A stretch of 64,000 nt of DNA from positions 620,001 through 684,000 of the forward strand of contig JACJYA010000001.1 in NCBI GenBank assembly GCA_020636315.1. Reading direction: 5' to 3'. This DNA comes from Lewinellaceae bacterium (GTDB lineage: Bacteria; Bacteroidota; Bacteroidia; Chitinophagales; Saprospiraceae). Within the stretch, counting starts at the first letter, position 1, and every line of letters begins with the position of its first letter. The notes under the pieces are model-generated. The model was not told the origin of the DNA. It saw nothing but the letters and a program-made list of their open reading frames with translations, and made no database searches. Both the position numbers and the translations under genes were made by a program. Positions 18,838-25,273 of this stretch are shown here, piece after piece.

Positions 18838-20073
18838 CTAATACCCAAACCGCGGATTCACCACATTATTATAAATGCTTCCGAAGGTATAGGAAAACCC
18901 CAGGCTGGTGGACAGCCGGAAGTTGGTAGCCTGCTGGCGTTGCTGCAGCAGCACCTCTTCCCTGGTCAGCCCGGCCTGAGGCAGGCCGACCTGGTTGCGG
19001 ATAAGAGAGGCGTCGCAATCGAGGTTCAGCGTAAGGCCCTGGAAGAGGTTGAGGCTGACGCCGGCCCACAGGTTGAGCTGGTAGCGGGCAGGATCGTTGA
19101 GGAAGCTCACCACCTCGATGTAGGTGGAGGCTTCTCCCCATTGCTCCTTCATTTCGAGGGCCGCCTGCAGGTCCAGTGCCAGGAAGCCTTCCCGGATCCG
19201 GTTGTAGATGGTGGTGTCGTTGTAATGGCGATAGTCGTAGCCCAGTTCCGGGGTAATGCGCAACTGCCGGCGGCTCGACTCGGAGTAAGGGAAAAGGTTG
19301 TACTCCAGCGCCAGCCAGTACCGGTTCTGGAATTTCAGGTTGTCGAACCAGGAAGAACGGAATTCCACTTCACCGCCGTAAGACCAGTGATCACTGATAC
19401 TCTTTATGGCAACATTCGAGGAGTAGAGCTCCCGGGAGATGCTGCGCACCTGGCTGTCCTCCGTATTGAAAAGGCTCTCATTCAGGCCCAGGTAGTTGTA
19501 GGATTGCAGGCGGAGTTCAGGCGTTACTTTCCGAATGGTTACAGTGCTCCTCAGGTTGGAAGAGCGGAATGAAGCTTCCTTGCGGTATCGGCCGCTGGCG
19601 GATAGGGTGAAAACCCAGTTCTTCCAGGGGTCGGCAACAGAAGCGCCGCCTTTTTCTTCGGGATGGTAAGAAAAGCTGAGGAATTTCCGGTAATTCGTCT
19701 GTGCCAGAAAGGGGATCAGAGCGGTTTCCAGCTCGGCGGTGAGCCGTTCATTCTGTTCGTTTTCGGATGTCCCCAGAGGAAGTACAAAGCTCAGGCTGTC
19801 CTTCAGCCCGGAGAAACGATCCTGGCCGATCAGTTCGTACCGCACCTCTTTGCCCCGGGCGGCGGTCGGCCACTGGCTGGCGATCAGGTGGACGTCGGCC
19901 ATCTGGCGGCTGCGCACGTATTCCAGGTAGGGCAGATGCTGGCGCAGGTAATCCTGGCTGCAGAAAGAACAGTCGATGTACAGCCGAAGGGCGTCCTCAC
20001 TCTCCTGTGCAGGGAGCAGGGTAATAAACAATCCAAAGAATAGCAGAGTGGACAGCTTTTTCATTTTTTCCAT
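18838..20073 (-). CDS. Outer-membrane beta-barrel protein, unknown role
   Basis: The 411-residue protein has a signal peptide (KLSTLLFFGLFITLLPAQ), then a ~110-residue soluble segment containing DCSFCSQDYL. From about residue 150 it consists of alternating amphipathic strands rich in Tyr, Ser and Arg (for example LSASGRYRKEASFRSSNLRS, FQNRYWLALEYNLFP), ending in an aromatic residue after NPRFG, as outer-membrane barrels do. The pattern resembles DUF481-type barrels, but no specific family is claimed. Codon 1 or codon 4 could be the start. It forms no operon with its neighbours. Confidence 0.7.
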   Translation of the reverse strand: MEKMKKLSTLLFFGLFITLLPAQESEDALRLYIDCSFCSQDYLRQHLPYLEYVRSRQMADVHLIASQWPTAARGKEVRYELIGQDRFSGLKDSLSFVLPLGTSENEQNERLTAELETALIPFLAQTNYRKFLSFSYHPEEKGGASVADPWKNWVFTLSASGRYRKEASFRSSNLRSTVTIRKVTPELRLQSYNYLGLNESLFNTEDSQVRSISRELYSSNVAIKSISDHWSYGGEVEFRSSWFDNLKFQNRYWLALEYNLFPYSESSRRQLRITPELGYDYRHYNDTTIYNRIREGFLALDLQAALEMKEQWGEASTYIEVVSFLNDPARYQLNLWAGVSLNLFQGLTLNLDCDASLIRNQVGLPQAGLTREEVLLQQRQQATNFRLSTSLGFSYTFGSIYNNVVNPRFGY

Positions 20074-20425
20074 GAAAATAAGCTGCCGGCGCCCGGTATT
20101 GAGGAAAAGTAGAATAACAGCAGTACCGGGTAGAAAAACAACCGTTTTTATCCGGAACCGCCGAAAATGGCCCTAATTCCGGTGTTCATAGTCCTGAAAT
20201 AGCCCTTGCTCTACTTCCCGCTGTCGGGCGTTCTGAATTTCCGACCTTTGTATTTGTTTGTCGTCCAGGGAAGCAACAACAATATGCGAATGCAGGCTAA
20301 AAAGCCCTGCAATAAGGGCGATACATGCATGGTGTCGCCCTTACAGGGCTCAAACCAGCCTCAATTGTGTTCCTGGGGCGTTGCCCCAGGCAATGATCTT
20401 TCACCCCGTTGGGGTTTTGCAGCCA

Positions 20426-20477
20426 TTTAGCTCTGGATTCGCATAACAATATAACCATATGCGAATCCAGAGCTAAA
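20426..20477. repeat. Perfect 19-bp inverted repeat enclosing octamers
   Basis: The arms TTTAGCTCTGGATTCGCAT and ATGCGAATCCAGAGCTAAA are exact complements. The 14-base centre consists of ATAACAAT/ATAACCAT octamer sequence. A further direct copy of the left arm lies at 20685-20704, 39 bases before the histidine kinase start. Confidence 0.8.
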
Positions 20478-20529
20478 ACGTCCTGTAGGGACAACATATC
20501 GGAAGACGTGGCCCCGAGTTAGGGACGAC

Positions 20530-20592
20530 CCGTGCCGTAGGTACGGGACATAGCGATCAGGCCAACGCCGATGTGCCGTACCTACGGCACGG
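20530..20592. repeat. Perfect 17-bp inverted repeat
   Basis: CCGTGCCGTAGGTACGG at 20530-20546 is exactly complementary to 20576-20592, with a 29-base spacer. Its size and symmetry fit a REP-like element; no transposase is next to it. Confidence 0.75.
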
Positions 20593-20743
20593 AGGTTCAT
20601 TTTTCACCATTTTTTTACCGATATTTTGTACCTAACGGCACAATATCTAAGTATCCGGCCGGCGCCGGTAGTCAAATCGCCCCATTTAGCTCTGGATTCG
20701 CATAACCATTTAACAATATAGCCATATTACCACCTCCAGCGGT

Positions 20744-21781
20744 ATGAACCACCGAACCAAAAATATCCTTCTTCACCTGGGCTTCTGGGCCCTGTACGTG
20801 TTGAGCGAGTATATGGCCAATGTGTTTCACTACCGTTCGGAGGAAAGATACTGGCTCTGGATACACATCGCCGAGGGCCTGCCTACCATCGTACTGCCTG
20901 CCTATCTTACCGCCTACTGGCTGGTGCCCCGCTACCTGGAACAGAATCGATTGGTGCCCTTTTTCCTGGGCATTGCCGGAGTAGGGGCCTTCGTTTTTGC
21001 CTGCCGCCTGAGCCTGCTCTATCTCTGGGGATATCTGGAGGGGTGGAATGACTTATACATTCCGCCCAGCAAGGTGCTGAAAAACACGATAAGGGACTAC
21101 TCCGTGATTGCACTGGCCGTCTGTCTGAAGATCATCAACGACTGGCGGCAGCAGCGGCGGCTCAACCGGCAGTTGCGCGAGGCCAAGGCGGAAGTGGAGT
21201 TGAAACTGCTTAAGGCCCAGTTGCACCCTCACTTTTTATTCAATACCTTGAACAACATTTACGGCCTTAGCCTGCAGCAATCGGATAAGGTGCCGGAAAG
21301 CATCATCCGGCTGTCGAGGATACTGGACTATCTTGTTTATTACAGCCAGAAAGAGGAGATCCCGCTGAATAAGGAAGTGGAGCTCATTCGTGATTATGTA
21401 GCGCTGGAGCAACTGCGGTATGGAAAGAAATTGCATCTGTCAGCTGAGCTGCCAGACATGAAGAAAACCATAAAGGCCAGCCCGCTGCTCCTGCTTCCTT
21501 TTGTCGAGAATGCTTTCAAACATGGCGCCAAAGGCGAAGACGGGCAATGGTGGGTGAAAATGCGCCTGCAAATGCTGGACTCCCGCTTGATCTTTTCTAT
21601 TGAAAACAGTAAAGGCTCAACGCCGCCAAAGGAAAACGGGGGGCTCGGCCTGAAGAACATCCGCGAACGGCTGGCACTGCTCTACCCCGGCCGCCACAAA
21701 CTGGCGATCGATGATTCGGAAAATGTGTTCAGCGTGCGGTTGGAGGTGGACCTGGAGTCGCATAACAATCTGGCAATATAA
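20744..21781 (+). CDS. LytS-type sensor histidine kinase
   Basis: A membrane histidine kinase of the His_kinase (LytS/YehU) class. The N-terminal half has four membrane helices (LLHLGFWALYVLSEYMANVF, a segment ending TAYWLVP, FFLGIAGVGAFVFACRLSLL and SVIALAVCLKII). A short helix leads to the phospho-acceptor motif QLHPHFLFNTLNNIYGL (His163 is the expected site), and the ATPase half carries LLLPFVENAFKHGAK and GGLGLKNIRERL. Its stop codon lies inside 8-bp repeats that form the gap to the LytTR regulator. The two genes surely act as a pair. Confidence 0.93.
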   Translation: MNHRTKNILLHLGFWALYVLSEYMANVFHYRSEERYWLWIHIAEGLPTIVLPAYLTAYWLVPRYLEQNRLVPFFLGIAGVGAFVFACRLSLLYLWGYLEGWNDLYIPPSKVLKNTIRDYSVIALAVCLKIINDWRQQRRLNRQLREAKAEVELKLLKAQLHPHFLFNTLNNIYGLSLQQSDKVPESIIRLSRILDYLVYYSQKEEIPLNKEVELIRDYVALEQLRYGKKLHLSAELPDMKKTIKASPLLLLPFVENAFKHGAKGEDGQWWVKMRLQMLDSRLIFSIENSKGSTPPKENGGLGLKNIRERLALLYPGRHKLAIDDSENVFSVRLEVDLESHNNLAI

Positions 21782-21797
21782 CCATTCAACCATCCCC
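21761..21797. repeat. Octamer repeats spanning the kinase stop codon and intergenic gap
   Basis: Reading in eights from 21762: ATAACAAT, CTGGCAAT, ATAACCAT, TCAACCAT, then CCCC. The last residues of the kinase (NNLAI) and most of the 18-base gap to the response regulator are therefore repeat sequence of the same type as at 20443-20460 and 20702-20726. Confidence 0.65.
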
Positions 21798-21799
21798 TC

Positions 21800-22525
21800 A
21801 TGCCCACCTGCTACATCATAGACGACGAGCCCATCGCCATAGACATCATCCGGCGCTACCTGGATAAGCTGGAGGGCTTTGAGGTGAAAGGCACTTTCGA
21901 GGAGCCCCTGGTGGCCTTCCATGCCCTTAAGCAGGAGCCCGTCAACCTCATTTTTTTAGATATACAAATGCCGGGCCTCTCCGGCCTGGAAATGCTTAAG
22001 GCCCTAACCCAAAAGCCGGCAGTTATTCTCACCACCGCTCACCGCGAATACGCCCTGGAGGGCTTCGAACTCGACGTAGTGGACTACCTCCTGAAGCCCA
22101 TCGAGTTCCAACGCTTTCTGAAGGCCATCGACAAATTTCTGGAACGGCAGGCTAGCTTTACTAAAAGCTACGATAACCGGGAAGAACAAGCCCCTGCTCC
22201 GGCCACTTCCCAACCCGAGCCTACCATCCTGGTGCGCGCCAACCGCAAATCCGTAAGAGTGCGGCTGTCGGATATCCTTTACATCGAGGGGATGAAGGAC
22301 TATGTAAAGATCATTTTACCGGAAGAAACGTTGCTGGCCAAGGAACTGATCGGTGACTTTGAGCAACGACTGCCGCCGGGGCAGTTCTTCCGCATCCACC
22401 GCTCCTTTATCGTGCCAAGGGACAAGATCGACGCCTTCACCGCTATGGATGTGGAGATCGGAAAGTATGAGATCCCGATCGGGCGGACGTATAAGGCGGC
22501 GTTTATGGAATGGATTGAGAAGTAG
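21800..22525 (+). CDS. LytTR-family response regulator
   Basis: This 241-residue regulator pairs with the kinase directly upstream. The receiver domain has the acidic pocket (YIIDDEP), the phospho-acceptor Asp54 in LIFLDIQMPG, and LLKPIEFQRF at the switch Lys. After a Pro-rich linker (APAPATSQPEP), a LytTR DNA-binding domain follows (VRANRKSVRVRLSDILYIEG, FFRIHRSFIV). The target promoters are unknown. A strong palindromic terminator follows. Confidence 0.94.
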   Translation: MPTCYIIDDEPIAIDIIRRYLDKLEGFEVKGTFEEPLVAFHALKQEPVNLIFLDIQMPGLSGLEMLKALTQKPAVILTTAHREYALEGFELDVVDYLLKPIEFQRFLKAIDKFLERQASFTKSYDNREEQAPAPATSQPEPTILVRANRKSVRVRLSDILYIEGMKDYVKIILPEETLLAKELIGDFEQRLPPGQFFRIHRSFIVPRDKIDAFTAMDVEIGKYEIPIGRTYKAAFMEWIEK

Positions 22526-22540
22526 AAATGGAGGCGTTTT

Positions 22541-22574
22541 AAACCTTTGAGGTTTCCGGAAACCTCAAAGGTTT
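22541..22574. terminator. Perfect 17-bp palindrome between convergent genes
   Basis: AAACCTTTGAGGTTTCC is followed at once by its exact complement, with no spacer. It sits between the LytTR gene and the convergent hydrolase gene and would form a strong hairpin in both transcripts. Confidence 0.7.
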
Positions 22575-22576
22575 AC

Positions 22577-23953
22577 CTATCGTTCGGCCCCCATAATCCT
22601 CCGTATCCATTCATCGGTCATCGTCACAACATCGTAGTTGAATTTCGTCTGCAGATACTGACGGTATTCCGGGGTGGAACGCAACCTGGCTCCCGCTTCC
22701 ATGCTGCCCACTTTGATCATGGAGTGGTCGGTGCCTTCCACCAGCCGGAACGTGCCGTGGCCGGGATGTCCGGTGTTGACGATGCGGGCGATCTCCTTCT
22801 GGCTTTCGTCATTGACGGCTTCTATATCGGCCTCCCCGAAGAGGGAGAGTACGTGGCCGTTTATACTCGTCCAGGCTTCGGAGAGGTTGTGTGCGTTGAG
22901 CTCCCGCCAGAAGTCCTCGTGGCGGAAGAGGATCTGGTTTTCTCCGTCAAAAGCGAAGTCGCGGTCGAGTATCTTTTGGTAGTCCGGGTTTTTATACAGC
23001 TCTTTGGAGTCTTTGCCCAGATAATAATGTTCGTAAAGCAGGGCGTAAAGGGTGCGCACGTCGCGGTCCGTTTCTACATAATCATGGCCAAGCAAAGGGT
23101 TCTGGTAGCGGATCATTTTAAGCAGATACTCCACCCATACCTCATGAGTAATGCCATAAACAACCACCCCCCTGGGTTGGGTTTGTGCGGCTACAATCGG
23201 TGCATAAACGCCGCCCATGGAATGCCCCCAAATGAATATGTTATCCATGTCGATGAAATCGTACTGCTTCATGGCGTCATAAGCCGCCCGGTAAGCCTCC
23301 AGTTCGTTGTCGAAGCCCAGTTCCAGGCAGTTGCCGGTATTGACGTTGTCGCCTATACCCGGTTTTTCTACCCGGAAGATGGCGTACCCCAGCCCGCTGA
23401 GGCTGTCGAGCAGCTTTTTGTAGGGGTGGATGGGGGAAAAACTTTCCACTGAACTGCAGGTATAGCCAGGGATAAAGTAAATGGTGGGGTGTGGGCCCGC
23501 TCCATTGGGTTTGTTGACGATGGTGCGCAGCCAGCCCCCTTTGTAGGGCACTTCCCCATAGATTACTTCTGAAGAGGCCGATGTTTCGTAGGGTATAGGG
23601 GAGACTTCTCCGTCCAGTTCTCCCTTCTTCCCATCCCGCCAGACGGTGAAATGAGCGGGTTGGCCTTCCCGCACCGTTTGCAAAGCTTCCTGAAGAGCCG
23701 ATCCTGGGTTGGCCGGCAAGCCGTTGATGGCCAGTAGTACATCCCCATTCTGCCCGCCGGCATTGGCGTAGGTGGCGCCCGGGAACACCTGCCGGATGGC
23801 CATGCCCTGTGCTTTTTTCATGCCGAACTCCTGTGCCAGGCTGTCGGCCACGGGTTCCAGCTGAACTCCCAGGCGGCCGCGGCGCTGGAGGTGCTGGGCG
23901 TGGCATAAGTAGGTGGAAAGCAGCAGGAAGGTGAGCAGGTAGGACAGTTTCAT
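22577..23953 (-). CDS. Exported PDZ domain-alpha/beta hydrolase
   Basis: The 458-residue protein has a signal peptide (LSYLLTFLLLSTYLCHAQ), a PDZ-like domain at about residues 25-105 (LGVQLEPVADSLAQEFGM ... GDVLLAINGLPANPGSAL), and an alpha/beta hydrolase domain. The nucleophile elbow is GHSMGG (Ser245); GEADIEAV and EGTDHSM are good candidates for the acid and His of the triad. The fold suggests an esterase or peptidase working in the periplasm or on the surface. A -7 box lies only 11 bases upstream of the ATG. No clear operon partner. Confidence 0.82.
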   Translation of the reverse strand: MKLSYLLTFLLLSTYLCHAQHLQRRGRLGVQLEPVADSLAQEFGMKKAQGMAIRQVFPGATYANAGGQNGDVLLAINGLPANPGSALQEALQTVREGQPAHFTVWRDGKKGELDGEVSPIPYETSASSEVIYGEVPYKGGWLRTIVNKPNGAGPHPTIYFIPGYTCSSVESFSPIHPYKKLLDSLSGLGYAIFRVEKPGIGDNVNTGNCLELGFDNELEAYRAAYDAMKQYDFIDMDNIFIWGHSMGGVYAPIVAAQTQPRGVVVYGITHEVWVEYLLKMIRYQNPLLGHDYVETDRDVRTLYALLYEHYYLGKDSKELYKNPDYQKILDRDFAFDGENQILFRHEDFWRELNAHNLSEAWTSINGHVLSLFGEADIEAVNDESQKEIARIVNTGHPGHGTFRLVEGTDHSMIKVGSMEAGARLRSTPEYRQYLQTKFNYDVVTMTDEWIRRIMGAER

Positions 23954-23963
23954 CTTTTTTTTG

Positions 23964-23971
23964 CAAAAATA
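23964..23971 (-). promoter_or_regulatory. -7 box (TATTTTTG) close to the hydrolase start
   Basis: The minus strand reads TATTTTTG then C, matching TAnnTTTG, ending 10 bases before the ATG at 23953. The transcript would have a leader of only a few bases. The -33 region is not convincing. Confidence 0.4.
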
Positions 23972-24070
23972 GATGGTGAATGCGGTGGGGATAGTGGGGA
24001 ATATTGCTAAAAAAATGAAAGTGTAATCAAAAAAGTTTTATTTTTGATTTTTGACACCTAATAGAGAAAA

Positions 24071-24565
24071 ATGAATGCCACCCCACAAGTCCCAAACAAG
24101 AAATTATCCAAGCGTTTGAAAAAGAAACCTTTTAATCCCTTTACGATCTAACTGCTAATTATTATTGCCGCCACAGGTATCCAAATAGGTAACAAATGGT
24201 TTTCGCCTGAAAAAGAAAATAATTTTCTAAAAAAGCAGCTAGAGCCTTATGAAGAGGCTGAATAGTATGCTCTTCTGGCTAGAAGAGATGGGTGGTATGA
24301 ATGTTGTAATTGTCCTGCTGAAAGAGTATTTTTGTTAAGAGGGGAAGTATGGAAATATGGGGCGACAATCAAGAAGAACCGCTATACCGAAAGTTTTTTA
24401 GAGCAAAACCAAGTTGAATATATCGTACAATTCGAAGGAGATCTAACGGCCTGCCGAAAAGAAGAAATAAGAAAAATTCGCATGTATAAATTTTCCACCG
24501 AAAACAGGAAAAGAGAGGTTACTAAACGATTGGTAAGGCCTCCGGGAAATTGCAGGAATTCTTAA
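24071..24565 (+). pseudogene. Broken gene for a membrane-anchored URI/GIY-YIG-like nuclease
   Basis: One frame runs from the ATG at 24071 to the stop at 24563-24565 but is interrupted by TAA at 24149-24151 and TAG at 24263-24265. The parts read as one protein: a basic N-terminus (NKKLSKRLKKKPFNPF), a membrane helix (LLIIIAATGIQIGNKWF), a short charged linker, and a ~100-residue domain containing YALLARRDGWYECCNC, GEVWKYGATIKKNRYTESFL and a later Glu in ACRKEEIRKI. The spacing of Tyr-Gly, Arg-Tyr and Glu resembles URI/GIY-YIG nuclease domains used as toxin tips. The family is an inference from pattern. The gene is AT-rich, as are the next two, suggesting acquisition by transfer and then decay. 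Confidence 0.6.
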
Positions 24566-24577
24566 AATGCCTAATAT

Positions 24578-24907
24578 ATGGTTGTACAAAGAATGGTGCA
24601 TTCGGACTTAATAAATAAGGTGGACAGCTATGTCTTAGATGATGCTTTAAAACAACTGGATGCTCCGTTGGTCGTAACCTTTGTGGCATTAGAGGATAAC
24701 TATACTCCGGATGGTATCAAACAGGAAAATGGAAAAACTTATCTTACGATTCGCTTGCCTTATGAAAAAATCAGAAAATGTGAGGGCACGGCTTTAGACA
24801 TGATGAAATTCAGCTTACTTTCTCAAATACGTCACCTTAAGCACCTGGATTGGTATAGGTTATATTATGAAATAAAAAAAGAGCTCATCCAACATCAGGC
24901 TAAATAG
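24578..24907 (+). CDS. Unknown 109-residue protein, possible immunity or partner protein
   Basis: I do not recognise a family. The protein is soluble, without signal peptide, with an alpha+beta pattern: an N-terminal helix (DLINKVDSYVLDDALKQL), strands (PLVVTFVALED, KTYLTIRLPYE) and a C-terminal helical part (DMMKFSLLSQIRHLKHLDWY). It starts 12 bases after the dead nuclease-like gene and ends 22 bases before xisI, in the same AT-rich composition. It could be the immunity protein of the nuclease or a partner of XisI in the place usually held by XisH. A start at codon 6 is also possible. Confidence 0.55.
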   Translation: MVVQRMVHSDLINKVDSYVLDDALKQLDAPLVVTFVALEDNYTPDGIKQENGKTYLTIRLPYEKIRKCEGTALDMMKFSLLSQIRHLKHLDWYRLYYEIKKELIQHQAK

Positions 24908-24929
24908 TACAGGATGAAATAATCGAGCA

Positions 24930-25268
24930 ATGGCTGAAGTGAAAAAATATCAGGATATAATCTTAAAAGTGCTGGAAGATTATAAGGGACAATTCAAAAA
25001 AACCAGCAAAGATATTCAGGCGCTGATCGTTGCTGATAAAGAGAATTTTCATTACCAACTTATGTGGTTAGGTTGGGATGGCAACCGGCATATTTTTACA
25101 GTAATTACTTTCCTCTCGATTATTAATGGGAAAATATGGGTTCAACAGGATTCTACGGAGGCCGGGATAGCCAATATGCTGGTGGAAGAAGGTATTCCTA
25201 AATCTGATATTGTCCTTGGGTATTTCCCTTCGGACCACAGAGCCCTAACTGAATTTGCAGCCGCCTAA
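24930..25268 (+). CDS. xisI: XisI-family protein
   Basis: The 112-residue protein matches the XisI family (named from fdxN element excision in cyanobacteria): MAEVKKYQDIILKVLEDYK at the N-terminus, HYQLMWLGWDGNRHIFTVI in the centre, then the signature KIWVQQDSTEAGIANMLVEE and GIPKSDIVLGYFPSDHR. Normally an xisH gene, which codes for a predicted nuclease-fold protein, sits directly upstream; here it does not. The gene ends five bases before the start of the FAD/Fe-S dehydrogenase, so the AT-rich island abuts that gene exactly. Biochemical role is not established. Confidence 0.85.
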   Translation: MAEVKKYQDIILKVLEDYKGQFKKTSKDIQALIVADKENFHYQLMWLGWDGNRHIFTVITFLSIINGKIWVQQDSTEAGIANMLVEEGIPKSDIVLGYFPSDHRALTEFAAA

Positions 25269-25273
25269 ATTAC

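Larger units (their letters stand above)
20074..20743. repeat. Gene-free block of palindromes and 8-bp repeats
   Basis: This 670-base stretch has no supported gene. In order it contains an imperfect palindrome AGCCCTG..TAAGGGCGA / TCGCCCTTACAGGGCT (20303-20350), CCTGGGGC-GTT-GCCCCAGG (20372-20390), ACCCC-GTT-GGGGT (20403-20415), a perfect 19-bp inverted repeat (20426-20444 with 20459-20477), a perfect 17-bp inverted repeat (20530-20546 with 20576-20592), and a third copy of the TTTAGCTCTGGATTCGCATA arm at 20685-20704. 8-bp units of ATAACAAT type fill the spaces after the arms. It looks like a nest of REP/MITE-like elements. Confidence 0.7.

Noticed and set aside
20426..20726. CRISPR-like array
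   Set aside because: The repeated arm occurs three times in both orientations with unequal spacing and no unique spacers of constant length; no cas genes are present.
24332..24565. 77-codon frame as an independent gene
   Set aside because: It starts at a TTG in the middle of the nuclease-like domain, and the upstream codons in the same frame continue the domain, so it is the end of a broken gene.
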